Origin: UBA1563 sp041667115
Lineage (GTDB): Bacteria > Bacteroidota > Ignavibacteria > Ignavibacteriales > Ignavibacteriaceae
DNA: 64,000 bases
Direction of reading: 5' to 3'
Assembly (NCBI GenBank): GCA_041667115.1
Contig: JBAYFO010000012.1
Span: forward strand, 9,793 to 73,792
The notes below the pieces were generated by a model. The model was given only the letters and a program-made list of their open reading frames with translations. It did not search any database and was not told the origin of the DNA. Shown one piece after another: positions 9,605 to 17,859 of this stretch; the stretch's first letter is position 1, and each line of letters opens with the position of its first letter. The position numbers and the translations under genes are program-made.

Positions 9605-10510
9605 TTAATTTCTCGTGACATAAAATGAAGCGACTCCTCCCTCAATTTCTATAAAAATCTTCTTTTTTGCTGAAGAAAAGTTCTCCGTCTGGAAAAGATC
9701 TTCAGAGACTTCCTTAAAATCACTAAAACTTGTACTTGCCAGCGAAGTTTCCCTTTTTATCTGAGCTCCCACATCTTTAGGTAGACTAATTCTAACGGAT
9801 GCTGCTCCAGCTTCAATTTTAATATTCATTGATTCCGAAGCAAACTCTTTCACTTTTAAAGTGCAGCTTGCGGCTCCGGTTGAGAGATTTACTCTTTGAA
9901 CTTTAAGAGAACTAAGATCCAAATCAACATCGGCGGCACCAAGTTCAAAATCAAAGTTATAATCAGGTTTATTATTAAATCCAACTTCAAGCTTACGATG
10001 GTCACCATCATTTAGAACAATATGGGCATGCCCCATGCTTACATTGAAATCATAATTATCATCCTGTTTATCGGTATCAACTGAAAAAAGGTCTTTCATC
10101 CCATCGGATTTCACTGTTACTAAATTTGAATCATTGCCTCGGATTTCAATCCTTCCCGCTCCAATTTTAATATTTGCGTTAACCGTTTTGATCTTATTAT
10201 CTAAAGGTTCTACAAACTGTTCGGTGGTGGAAAAGGTATGAATGTTATCATCACAATTATTCCATGGCATCCACGACCTTGAGAAAAAACTGAAAATAAC
10301 GAGTGCAAATACCAGACCCGATAATCCGGCAAATGTTAACTTTGCATAATTATTTTTAGAAAGAACTGCAAGTCCGATTAAAATTAGGGAGAGAGGCCAG
10401 AAATGATAAAATCTGCCAACCGAAAATTGGACATGCAATACCTCAACAAGAAGATAAACTACACCAAGTGTTAAAAATAAAACGCCCCAAAAAAGTTGTT
10501 TTGATTTCAT
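9605..10510 (-). CDS. LiaF-like membrane protein with C-terminal beta-solenoid domain
   Basis: 301 residues. The first 75 contain closely spaced hydrophobic hairpins of the LiaI/LiaF type (LFWGVLFLTLGVVYLLVE, then HFWPLSLILIGLAVL). Residues 110-300 are beta-rich and resemble the toast-rack/LiaF C-terminal fold, with repeated patterns such as IKIGAGRIEIRG, LSTGAASCTLKV and IEAGAASVRISL. Its ATG overlaps the stop of the upstream PspC gene as ATGA, so the two form an operon. In Firmicutes LiaF tunes the response to cell-envelope stress; here a membrane-stress sensing or adaptor role together with PspC is inferred. Confidence 0.8.
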   Translation of the reverse strand: MKSKQLFWGVLFLTLGVVYLLVEVLHVQFSVGRFYHFWPLSLILIGLAVLSKNNYAKLTFAGLSGLVFALVIFSFFSRSWMPWNNCDDNIHTFSTTEQFVEPLDNKIKTVNANIKIGAGRIEIRGNDSNLVTVKSDGMKDLFSVDTDKQDDNYDFNVSMGHAHIVLNDGDHRKLEVGFNNKPDYNFDFELGAADVDLDLSSLKVQRVNLSTGAASCTLKVKEFASESMNIKIEAGAASVRISLPKDVGAQIKRETSLASTSFSDFKEVSEDLFQTENFSSAKKKIFIEIEGGVASFYVTRN

Positions 10511-10947
10511 TGTTGTGCCTCAAATTCTTTTTCTTTTTGAAAAGTATTAAAAACCATCCACCCGCCAATGCAAATTAAGATAATTGGGAAGATATTTTCA
10601 AATGTAATATTGATTAAAAGATTATCAGCTAAAAATATTACTCCTAGAAGGATCAATATTCCGCCGAATATTTTTTCTCTCTGTGTTTTTCTTTTTTCTT
10701 TATCAACTGCTTTTGCTTTCACTTTTTCCTCAGGTTCTTCAACCGGTTGAGAGGTTCCGGTTAATTCTTCTTTCGGAATAATGATAGCGCTTATAAAATA
10801 AATAATTATTCCGGCACCGTTAAAAAAGATAAGTGCAACGAAGGCGATCCGCACAAACACCGGATCTATATCCAGATATTGTGCAATTCCGCCGGCAACT
10901 CCGGCGATCATTTTTTCTGTCCGGGAACGATACAATCTTTTTGTCAT
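10507..10947 (-). CDS. PspC-domain membrane protein
   Basis: 146 residues from ATG at 10947, chosen over the upstream in-frame start at 10977 because AAAAAGGAG lies 7 nt before it and PspC domains start at this point (TKRLYRSRTEKMIAGVAGG). The PspC domain (YLDIDPVFVRIAFVALIFF) spans about 1-62, followed by a charged linker and a second LiaI/LiaF-type hydrophobic hairpin (about 97-140). PspC proteins are inner-membrane parts of the phage-shock response to membrane stress. No pspA lies nearby; the only partner visible is the LiaF-like gene it overlaps. Confidence 0.85.
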   Translation of the reverse strand: MTKRLYRSRTEKMIAGVAGGIAQYLDIDPVFVRIAFVALIFFNGAGIIIYFISAIIIPKEELTGTSQPVEEPEEKVKAKAVDKEKRKTQREKIFGGILILLGVIFLADNLLINITFENIFPIILICIGGWMVFNTFQKEKEFEAQQ

Positions 10948-11065
10948 CACAATCTCCTTTTTAAGTTTCACCAGCAAACATATATTTTTGACATGTCAAA
11001 AACAGAGAATCTTTACATACGGTAAATTCTTTACATGGATGGTAGTATTGCCTGGCTTAATGTAA

Positions 11066-12439
11066 TTAGTTTTCAGTCATCATTTTTTTTGTTTTTCTCA
11101 TAAACCGGAAACTTAACAAACTTGCTGACGTTGCCAGCCCAACCGACAAACCGATCCATATTCCCTGCACCGTTAATCCGGCATAAAAAGCCAGCCAAGC
11201 ACCAAGAGGAATACCAACAAGCCAGTAAGCTATAAATGTAACTGCGGTTGGAAATGTTACATCAGATATTCCTCGCAATATTCCCAATCCAACACACTGA
11301 ATCCCATCAAAGATTTGAAAAAATGCCGCGATCAGTATTAGGGAGGCTGCAATGGTCTTTACTTCCACATTGCTGATATACAATTCAGGTAAAATATTGT
11401 TGGTCATAAAAAAGAGAATTCCACATAGACTCATAAATCCAGCCGCTAACAGGAGTGCGCTTAATCCTGCCTTACGGGTCTCAACCTTATTCCCTTCTCC
11501 CACAAATTTAGCAACCCGGATAGCCGCCGCGGCAGAGACCCCGACTACAATCATATATGTGATTGATGCTATACTTAAAGCTATTTGATGTGCAGCTAAT
11601 TGACGAGCGCCAAACCAGCCAATCATTATTGCCGTAAAGAAGAAAGCTCCGACTTCAAAGAAATATTGCATTCCACTCGGTAATCCTAGGGCAAGAATTT
11701 CTTTCGTTAGTTTCCAATCTATCTTATAATGAAGGAGGTGAGGGCGGTATTTTTTTACTCTGTGATTTTTATTGAGAAATATGATAAGCATAATCATCAT
11801 AAAGAAACGCGAACTAAGAGTTGAAATGCCTGCACCATTCAGTTCAAGTTTTGGGAAACCAAAATTACCATAGATCAAACAATAATTTCCGGCTACATTC
11901 ACCAAATTTGCGAGCAGAACGATGATCATCGCCGGTCGCATTATTGAAAGCCCTTCCAGAAAATGTTTGTAAGTGAGAAACGCCATCATCATTGGAATTG
12001 AAAATGCTAGAATGTGCAAATACGGAATAGCATATGCAACAACTTTTTCTTTTTGATGCATGAGATAAAAAAGTTCTGCTGAATAATACGTGATAATCCC
12101 TAAGATTATTCCAATAAAAATATTAATCGCTAATGCCTGCTTTAAAATGTTTCCACATTGCTCAGCTCGCCCACTTCCAATTGAATTCGCTACAAGCGGT
12201 GAAACAGCATATGTTACTCCCATTCCAACCACAAAGATCAGAAAAAATATTCCATTTGCTAATGCCGAAGCCGCAAGCGGGTGATAACCAATTCGACCAA
12301 CCATCGCATTATCAACAACACCCATTAAAATGATTCCCAATTGCCCAACAATCACCGGGAAGGCAAGTTGTGCTGTCTCGCGTATATGTAAACGGAAACT
12401 TTTTATTGGCTTGGTTTGAACTATTTCAGAATTTAACAT
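11066..12439 (-). CDS. MATE-family multidrug/cation efflux transporter
   Basis: 457 residues with about 12 membrane helices in two six-helix halves. The N-terminal half has the typical MATE segment (VVDNAMVGRIGYHPLAASAL). The family exports cationic drugs and metabolites using Na+ or H+; the NorM-type subgroup is the best match by length and motif. The ATG at 12439 has no obvious Shine-Dalgarno. It is divergent from the SLC13-type permease with only 62 bp between, which must hold both promoters. The substrate cannot be told. Confidence 0.92.
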   Translation of the reverse strand: MLNSEIVQTKPIKSFRLHIRETAQLAFPVIVGQLGIILMGVVDNAMVGRIGYHPLAASALANGIFFLIFVVGMGVTYAVSPLVANSIGSGRAEQCGNILKQALAINIFIGIILGIITYYSAELFYLMHQKEKVVAYAIPYLHILAFSIPMMMAFLTYKHFLEGLSIMRPAMIIVLLANLVNVAGNYCLIYGNFGFPKLELNGAGISTLSSRFFMMIMLIIFLNKNHRVKKYRPHLLHYKIDWKLTKEILALGLPSGMQYFFEVGAFFFTAIMIGWFGARQLAAHQIALSIASITYMIVVGVSAAAAIRVAKFVGEGNKVETRKAGLSALLLAAGFMSLCGILFFMTNNILPELYISNVEVKTIAASLILIAAFFQIFDGIQCVGLGILRGISDVTFPTAVTFIAYWLVGIPLGAWLAFYAGLTVQGIWIGLSVGLATSASLLSFRFMRKTKKMMTEN

Positions 12440-12501
12440 AAGTTTAATTATAATTGGAATACAAATTTGTAAAATTTAATTGAAAGAAAGCTAAATATTT
12501 T

Positions 12502-13737
12502 TTGGCAACTTTAGCACTACTCATCTTTTTGATTACGTATTCGGGAATTATATTCACCAGGCTGCCCTGGTTAAATATCGATAGACCTAGCGCAGCATTT
12601 TTTGGTGCGGTTTCTATGATTGTCTTTGGCATTCTTTCATTCAACGAATCAATTTCGGCGATTGATTTTAATACTATTGCATTATTGCTTGGAATGATGA
12701 TGCTCATTGCAGTGTTGGAAATAGACGGATTTTTTCTTCTTATTTCCGAAACCACAATTACTTTGGCAAAAACACCACAACAACTTTTATTACTTATCAT
12801 ATTTGTTACAGGAATTTCGAGTGCATTTTTAGTGAACGATGCCGTTGTCTTACTATTTACTCCGATAGTTATCTCAATTTGTAAAGGGACAAAACGGCAG
12901 CCACTCCCATATTTAATTGCGGAAATAATGGCAGCAAATTCGGGAAGCGCTTTAACGATTACCGGGAATCCGCAAAATATTTTTATTGGAATTCAATCGG
13001 ATTTTGCTTTCGGACAATTCATCTTATACATGTTCCCCATCGCTATAGGAGGTTTACTTATTATTTTCTTTACTATCAAATATTTTTTCAAATCTGAATT
13101 TGCGAATGGAGATCGTCTTAAATGCCATATGCAAAAAGAAGAATGGAATTATGATTCGATGAAATACTCTATCCCAATTTTTATTCTTGTGCTGTTGGCT
13201 TTTTTCTTCAGCAAGGAGTTGCATATTTCGTATCCCGTTATAGCTTTAACGGGAGGATCGTTGGTGCTGCTGTTTGGGAGGATAAAACCGTCAAAAGTAA
13301 TTAAAGAAATTGATTGGGTACTTCTCCTTTTTTTCGCGAGTCTTTTTATTGTTGTTAACGGAATTGAAAAATATCAGTTGCTTGATCCATTAATAAATCA
13401 CTTTAAGATGAATACTTCAATCTCCGGAATACTTTCACTCCATGGTTTAAGTCTCATTCTCTCACAAGTGATTAGTAATGTTCCTTTCGTTATTTTGATG
13501 GAGCCGATAATCAAACACACCAATGAACAACTCCTTTGGCTGACATTGTCATCAAGCTCAACGCTTGCGGGAAACCTTACTATCATAGGTGCGATGGCAA
13601 ACCTTATCGTTATTGAAATCGCGAAGAAGGAAGGTATTCAGATAAAGTTTTTTCATTTTTTGAAAATTGGCGTTATCGTTACTTTTTTTTCATTTGTACT
13701 TTCAATTTCATTAATTTACATATATACAAAATGGTAA
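12502..13737 (+). CDS. SLC13/CitMHS-type anion permease
   Basis: 411 residues with about 11 membrane helices, of the ArsB/NhaD-CitMHS superfamily: SAAFFGAVSMIVFG at the front, NDAVVLLFTPIV and the signature NSGSALTITGNPQN near 150, and a second copy in the C-terminal half (SNVPFVILMEP, SSTLAGNLTIIGAMANLIV). The family moves dicarboxylates, citrate, sulfate or arsenite with Na+ or H+. The start is TTG at 12502: it is the only usual start between an in-frame stop at 12481 and a Met that would delete the first helix. The GH12-like gene follows 6 bp downstream and is probably co-transcribed. Confidence 0.85.
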   Translation: MATLALLIFLITYSGIIFTRLPWLNIDRPSAAFFGAVSMIVFGILSFNESISAIDFNTIALLLGMMMLIAVLEIDGFFLLISETTITLAKTPQQLLLLIIFVTGISSAFLVNDAVVLLFTPIVISICKGTKRQPLPYLIAEIMAANSGSALTITGNPQNIFIGIQSDFAFGQFILYMFPIAIGGLLIIFFTIKYFFKSEFANGDRLKCHMQKEEWNYDSMKYSIPIFILVLLAFFFSKELHISYPVIALTGGSLVLLFGRIKPSKVIKEIDWVLLLFFASLFIVVNGIEKYQLLDPLINHFKMNTSISGILSLHGLSLILSQVISNVPFVILMEPIIKHTNEQLLWLTLSSSSTLAGNLTIIGAMANLIVIEIAKKEGIQIKFFHFLKIGVIVTFFSFVLSISLIYIYTKW

Positions 13738-13743
13738 GAAGTC

Positions 13744-14538
13744 ATGAACAATAAATTAATCCTCTTTAGTATAACTCTGCTCTTTCTGTCTAATTTAAGT
13801 TGCAAGGACAATGGAGTAGCTAAAACACCTGAGACTTCGGCAAAAAGTTATTTAGATTCAACAACCTGCATTGACGGAGCTCAAATTAAAGCTGGAGAGT
13901 TTCTCCTGGATAACAATGTTTGGGGAAAAGGAAGCATCACTACTTATCAGCAATGCATAACAGCAAAAGAGAATGATTCCTCAAGTATCTTTGCCTGGCA
14001 GTGGACTTGGCCAACAACAGGAAGTAATGTAAAATCTTATCCGGAAATTATTTTTGGATTCAAGCCGTTTGGAAATACTTCAACAACTTCTCTTCTTCCA
14101 AAAAAAATTGCGGACTTACAGAGTGCGATCGTGAGTTTCTCGTCATATACAACAACTATTAATGGAACCGGGAATCTTGCGTTTGATATATGGATAAATG
14201 ATTCTGCAACTCCAAGTGCCACAAATATTAAACATGAACTCATGATCTGGTTAGAGAAGAAAGTTCAACAACCCGCCGGTTCCTTTGTTGAGCATGTTAC
14301 AATTGATGGCTCCACGTATGATTATTACCGTGGTCCATTGAGTTGGGATTATATCGCTTTTGTAAAAACTTCAACTAATAAAGTAACGTCCGTTAATATT
14401 TCCGATTTCCTTACTTACTTGAAGAACAAAAATCATATTTCCGAAAATGAATTTCTCTCTGCGATAGAATTTGGGAATGAGATTGTAAGCGGAACAGGTT
14501 CAACTGTAATAACTAATTATAAGATAGAAATTAAATAA
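13744..14538 (+). CDS. GH12-like (endoglucanase/xyloglucanase family) lipoprotein
   Basis: 264 residues with a lipoprotein signal ending LSNLSC (C20). The rest matches the jelly-roll pattern of glycoside hydrolase family 12: NNVWG near 58, WQWTW near 83, KHELMIWLEKK with the probable nucleophile E165, and IEFGNEIVSG with the probable acid/base E246. The family cleaves beta-1,4-glucans, cellulose or xyloglucan with retention. Being a lipoprotein it would sit on the outer membrane, perhaps facing outwards. It follows the anion permease by 6 bp (AAGAAG before ATG). No other carbohydrate gene is adjacent. The family call comes from motif recognition and is fairly firm; the substrate is not known. 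Confidence 0.75.
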   Translation: MNNKLILFSITLLFLSNLSCKDNGVAKTPETSAKSYLDSTTCIDGAQIKAGEFLLDNNVWGKGSITTYQQCITAKENDSSSIFAWQWTWPTTGSNVKSYPEIIFGFKPFGNTSTTSLLPKKIADLQSAIVSFSSYTTTINGTGNLAFDIWINDSATPSATNIKHELMIWLEKKVQQPAGSFVEHVTIDGSTYDYYRGPLSWDYIAFVKTSTNKVTSVNISDFLTYLKNKNHISENEFLSAIEFGNEIVSGTGSTVITNYKIEIK

Positions 14539-14543
14539 ATTAT

Positions 14544-14582
14544 TTTAGAGTATCGCAGATTAATAATCTGCGATACACTAAA
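14544..14582. terminator. large palindrome between convergent genes (terminator or REP-like repeat)
   Basis: A perfect 13-bp inverted repeat, GTATCGCAGATTA (14550-14562) and TAATCTGCGATAC (14564-14576), with a 1-nt centre, extended by TTTAG and CTAAA on the outside after one mismatch. It lies 5 bp after the GH12-like stop and just before the reductase stop, so it can end both transcripts. The T-tract is short, and the sequence style recalls dispersed REP palindromes. Confidence 0.6.
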
Positions 14583-14585
14583 AGT

Positions 14586-15473
14586 TTAACTCCCCTTCGT
14601 TTGCCTAACCATTTTCTCTATCACATCCCACATTTCAGAAGGGATGGCTTCAAGCATATTAAATTGTCCGGCGCCTTGCAGCCATTCGCCACCATCAATA
14701 GTAACCACTTCCCCATTTATGTATGAAGAAAAATCAGAAATTAAATAAGCTGCTAGATTCGCAAGTTCTTGGTGTTCGCCAACTCTTTTTAAAGGTACTT
14801 TATTTTTAAAATCAAATTTGTTTTGAAGTTCTCCGGGAAGTAAACGATCCCAGGCGCCTTTAGTTGGGAACGGACCCGGAGCGATCGCGTTAAAACGAAT
14901 TCCATACTTTGCCCATTCAACCGCTAACGAACGAGTTAACGCTAACACTCCAGCTTTTGAAACTGCTGAAGGTACAACATAAGCGGAGCCTGTCCATGCG
15001 TATGTTGTAACAATATTCAAAACTGTCGCTTTCTGTTTTTGTTCGATCCAATGTTTGCCAAAAGCAAGTGTTGTATTGTATGTTCCTTTAAGTACAATGT
15101 TTACAATAATATCAAACGCACGGTTAGAAAGCCGTTCTGTCGGGCTAATAAAATTTCCAGCAGCATTATTGACTAAACCATCAACTTTACCAAATTTTTC
15201 TACTGAAGTTTTTAATAACTTTTCAACGCTTGCATAATCAGAAACATCACATTGAACCGGAAGAATTGTTCGCCCGGAATTTTCAGAAAGTTCTTTCGCG
15301 GTTTCTTCTAACTTTTCCATCTTACGGCTTGCAATAATTAAATCTGCACCAAGCTCAGTGAAATACTTTCCCATCGCTTTGCCTAATCCGGTTCCACCGC
15401 CGGTAATTAATATAGTTTTCCCTTCAAGTGATCCTTCTTTTAGCATCGGCTTTGTGTATGTCGGTTCGTTCAT
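14586..15473 (-). CDS. 2,4-dienoyl-CoA reductase-type SDR
   Basis: 295 residues, a classical SDR fold with the NADPH motif TGGGTGLGKAMG near 25-36 and NNAAGNF near 100. The usual YxxxK is replaced by VVPSAVSKAG, and the Tyr is moved upstream (TTYAWTGSAY). This arrangement, with the following EWAKYGIRFN and PGPFPTKGA, is that of mitochondrial DECR1, which reduces 2,4-dienoyl-CoA during oxidation of unsaturated fatty acids. It lies downstream of the fadN-fadA-fadE genes on the same strand, which supports the role. The IVP element now separates it from fadE, so it may need its own promoter. Confidence 0.85.
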   Translation of the reverse strand: MNEPTYTKPMLKEGSLEGKTILITGGGTGLGKAMGKYFTELGADLIIASRKMEKLEETAKELSENSGRTILPVQCDVSDYASVEKLLKTSVEKFGKVDGLVNNAAGNFISPTERLSNRAFDIIVNIVLKGTYNTTLAFGKHWIEQKQKATVLNIVTTYAWTGSAYVVPSAVSKAGVLALTRSLAVEWAKYGIRFNAIAPGPFPTKGAWDRLLPGELQNKFDFKNKVPLKRVGEHQELANLAAYLISDFSSYINGEVVTIDGGEWLQGAGQFNMLEAIPSEMWDVIEKMVRQTKGS

Positions 15474-15529
15474 GTTGCTCTCAATTCTTTTAAGTAAAAT
15501 TAGGATAAATCAATTTGTTAAAAAAGTTG

Positions 15530-15581
15530 GACTGTAAGGTTAAGTGACTTTGCGACTGTGAGACTATGGGACTTTGCGACT
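15530..15581. repeat. degenerate 8-bp tandem array, left flank of IVP gene
   Basis: About 6.5 units with an exact 8-bp period: GACTGTAA, GGTTAAGT, GACTTTGC, GACTGTGA, GACTATGG, GACTTTGC and a last GACT. The consensus is GACTNTGN. Positions 15562-15576 are the left arm of a perfect 15-bp inverted repeat whose other arm lies across the IVP gene at 16021-16035. Confidence 0.9.
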
Positions 15582-15599
15582 AAAGATATTTTAGACAGT

Positions 15600-15971
15600 T
15601 CATACTGACCATTTTTCCGGTTGGTTTTCCATCGTTATTAATTGTGCAATGATGAGATTATATTTTTCAGAAAGAACATCCGCTTTTTCTTTCTCGACAT
15701 ACTTACACTCAACAGAAAACTGAAGCCAGGTTTGAGTTTCCCCGGCTTCACCTTCTGAATCAACCAATTTTGCAATAAATGATTTCGGATATCTTCTTTT
15801 CCTAAACGCTTCACTTATATTTGCACAAACGGAACGTGAAGACCTTCTTATTTGATCGGTCAGAGAATATTTTTCTTCATTGGGGAAATGAGAAGTTAAA
15901 TGAAAAATCTCCATAGCGCACTCAAAAGCCAACTGATAAACTCTCAAATCTTTATGATCACGAATCTTCAT
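15600..15971 (-). CDS. four-helix-bundle protein, 23S rRNA intervening-sequence protein (IVP) family
   Basis: 123 residues with the family pattern HKDLRVYQLAFECAMEIF at the front, then YSLTDQIRRSSRSVCANISE and LVDSEGEAGETQTWL. The family is the S23/IVP group, basic four-helix proteins first found encoded inside intervening sequences of 23S rRNA in Leptospira and others and since found at many non-rRNA sites; they may bind RNA. Here the gene sits between fadE and the dienoyl-CoA reductase gene, flanked on both sides by inverted octamer arrays, so it appears to be a small insert in the fad operon. The biochemical role of the family is not settled. Confidence 0.9.
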   Translation of the reverse strand: MKIRDHKDLRVYQLAFECAMEIFHLTSHFPNEEKYSLTDQIRRSSRSVCANISEAFRKRRYPKSFIAKLVDSEGEAGETQTWLQFSVECKYVEKEKADVLSEKYNLIIAQLITMENQPEKWSV

Positions 15972-16013
15972 AAACTACTCCTCATTATTCTTTTAACTTC
16001 ATCTCATCTTCAT

Positions 16014-16037
16014 AAAGTCCCAAAGTCCCATAGTCCA
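16014..16037. repeat. degenerate 8-bp tandem array, right flank of IVP gene
   Basis: Three units on the plus strand: AAAGTCCC, AAAGTCCC, ATAGTCCA. Read on the minus strand they are GACTATGG, GACTTTGG and GACTTTAT, the same consensus as the left array in opposite orientation. The array ends 5 bp before the fadE stop codon at 16043. Confidence 0.85.
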
Positions 16038-16042
16038 ATCTT

Positions 16043-17836
16043 CTACAACTTATACTCATTCTCCTCAATCAACGCATCAGCAATTTGTCGTCTCAACTTC
16101 GTTGTGTTAATCGGATCAAGTTTCGTAAAGCGTTTTAGCCCAAGATTTAACATCTTCAATTCATCAGCCTCGGCAAATGCTGTTACAGCATGTTTCCCGT
16201 GGAGAGCGATTCTTTCAATTGCGTCACTCACATAAACTTGAGTCATTGCAGTATGAAGTGCAACCGCATCTTCACCTTTTAACTTGGCAAGTTTTTGTGT
16301 GCGTAAGATTGCAGATTCGCAAGCATACGCTTCAATCGTCATGTCGGTTACACACATAATGATTTCCTGCTGCTCGGCAAGTTTCATCATAAATTTTTGA
16401 ACTGCAGATCCGGCGATCATCAGTATTGCTTTCTTTGCATTTTGTACTGCTTTTAATTCTTTTGCAAGAACGCCTTCCGGTTCGTTACCAAATTCCGGAA
16501 TTGACATTAACTCTTTTTGAATTGCCATTGCCGGACCGAGTAAATCCAATCTTCCTTTCATTGAACGCTTTACAAGCATATCAACAACAAGCAGACGGTT
16601 TATCTCGTTGGTTCCTTCAAAAATTCTGTTGATACGGGAATCGCGGTAACCACGCGCCGCCGGATATTCTTCGGAATAACCATATCCACCGTGGACTTGT
16701 ACGACTTCATCAACAACGTAATCCAAAACTTCGGAGCCAAAGACTTTCATAATTGAAGATTCGATCGCGTATTCTTCCGCAGCTTTTATTAAAGCATCAC
16801 TGTAACTTGTTCCTTCGGAGATCAATTTTTCTTCAAGATCGTTTATCAATCCGCTTGTACGTAGCGTTGCGGCTTCGGAAACAAATATTCTTGAAGCCAT
16901 TTCGGCAAGTTTATATTTGATTGCTCCGAAACTTGAGATCGGTTTACCGAATTGTTTTCTTTCATTCGCATAGTTAATTGCTACAGAAAGATATTTTTTT
17001 GCGCCGCCGGTAACCATCGCTCCGAGTTTGAAACGACCAACATTTAAAACATTAAATGCAATGTAATGTCCTTTACCGATTTCACCTAAAACATTTTCAA
17101 CCGGGACTTTTACATTATCTAAAAACAATGCACGCGTAGATGAGCCTTTAATACCAAGCTTATGCTCCTCTTCTCCTCGAGTAAATCCCGGAGTATCGGT
17201 AGGAATAATAAATGAGGTAAACTTATCTCCTTCAACTTGTGCGAATGTTATGAGAATATCAGCAAAACCGCCGTTGGTGATCCACATCTTTTGTCCATTA
17301 AGGATATAATATTTTCCATCATCCGAAAGAACCGCTGTGGTTTTAGCTGCAAGTGCATCGGAACCGGAAGTTGGTTCGGTTAAACAATAGGCAGATTTCA
17401 TTTCACCGGAAGCTAACTTTGGAAGATATTTATCTTTTTGTTCTTTCGTTCCGTAGTAGAGAATCGGCAGCGTTCCAATTCCCGTGTGTGCAGCGAATGA
17501 AACTCCAAATGAGTGGCTCTTCCCCATCTCCATGGCAAGAACGGTGTTCGTGTTAAAATCACCACCAATGCCACCATATTCTTCAGGCACAGAGGCGCCG
17601 AGTAAACCGAGTTCACCGGCTTGTTCCATCAACTTAACAGTTAGCCCGGGCTCTTGGTTATCAATAGCATCAAGCTTCGTCCAGATTTCTTTTTCAATAA
17701 AATCTTTCGCGGTATCCGCCATCATTTTTTGATCTTCGGAAATATCTTCTGGAGTAAATACATTTACCGGATCGGTTTCTTTTGTAAGAAATTCTCCCCC
17801 TTTTAAACCATGATTATTTTTTAGTTCGTCTGACAT
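16043..17836 (-). CDS. fadE: acyl-CoA dehydrogenase (FadE/YusJ type)
   Basis: 597 residues, longer than the 380-residue classical enzymes and matching the 590-600-residue class typified by Bacillus FadE. The catalytic domain runs to about 440 (YCLTEPTSGSDA near 150, MWITNGG near 182, and VQVHGGYGYSEEYPAARGYRD with catalytic Glu in FEGTNEINR near 410), followed by a helical C-terminal extension. It carries out the first, FAD-dependent step of beta-oxidation and would need ETF, not present in the window. AGAAGGAAG precedes the ATG. It follows fadA by 23 bp in the same operon. Confidence 0.92.
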   Translation of the reverse strand: MSDELKNNHGLKGGEFLTKETDPVNVFTPEDISEDQKMMADTAKDFIEKEIWTKLDAIDNQEPGLTVKLMEQAGELGLLGASVPEEYGGIGGDFNTNTVLAMEMGKSHSFGVSFAAHTGIGTLPILYYGTKEQKDKYLPKLASGEMKSAYCLTEPTSGSDALAAKTTAVLSDDGKYYILNGQKMWITNGGFADILITFAQVEGDKFTSFIIPTDTPGFTRGEEEHKLGIKGSSTRALFLDNVKVPVENVLGEIGKGHYIAFNVLNVGRFKLGAMVTGGAKKYLSVAINYANERKQFGKPISSFGAIKYKLAEMASRIFVSEAATLRTSGLINDLEEKLISEGTSYSDALIKAAEEYAIESSIMKVFGSEVLDYVVDEVVQVHGGYGYSEEYPAARGYRDSRINRIFEGTNEINRLLVVDMLVKRSMKGRLDLLGPAMAIQKELMSIPEFGNEPEGVLAKELKAVQNAKKAILMIAGSAVQKFMMKLAEQQEIIMCVTDMTIEAYACESAILRTQKLAKLKGEDAVALHTAMTQVYVSDAIERIALHGKHAVTAFAEADELKMLNLGLKRFTKLDPINTTKLRRQIADALIEENEYKL

Positions 17837-17859
17837 AATAGGCTTCCTTCTTAAATTGA

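Larger units (their letters stand above)
15530..16037. mobile_element. candidate IVS-like element: IVP gene between inverted octamer arrays
   Basis: The element is defined by the two octamer arrays and the IVP gene between them. CAAAGTCCCATAGTC at 16021-16035 is the exact reverse complement of 15562-15576. In a transcript of the fad operon the arms could pair and loop out the IVP frame, as in 23S rRNA intervening sequences. Mobility is inferred; no transposase or target-site duplication was found. Confidence 0.5.

Noticed and set aside
12444..12800. 118-aa minus-strand frame
   Set aside because: It overlaps the start of the SLC13-type permease on the other strand, has no recognisable domain and no Shine-Dalgarno; a shadow of a real gene.
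15900..16235. 111-aa plus-strand frame across the IVP-fadE junction
   Set aside because: It crosses the ends of two real minus-strand genes and the octamer array; not credible.
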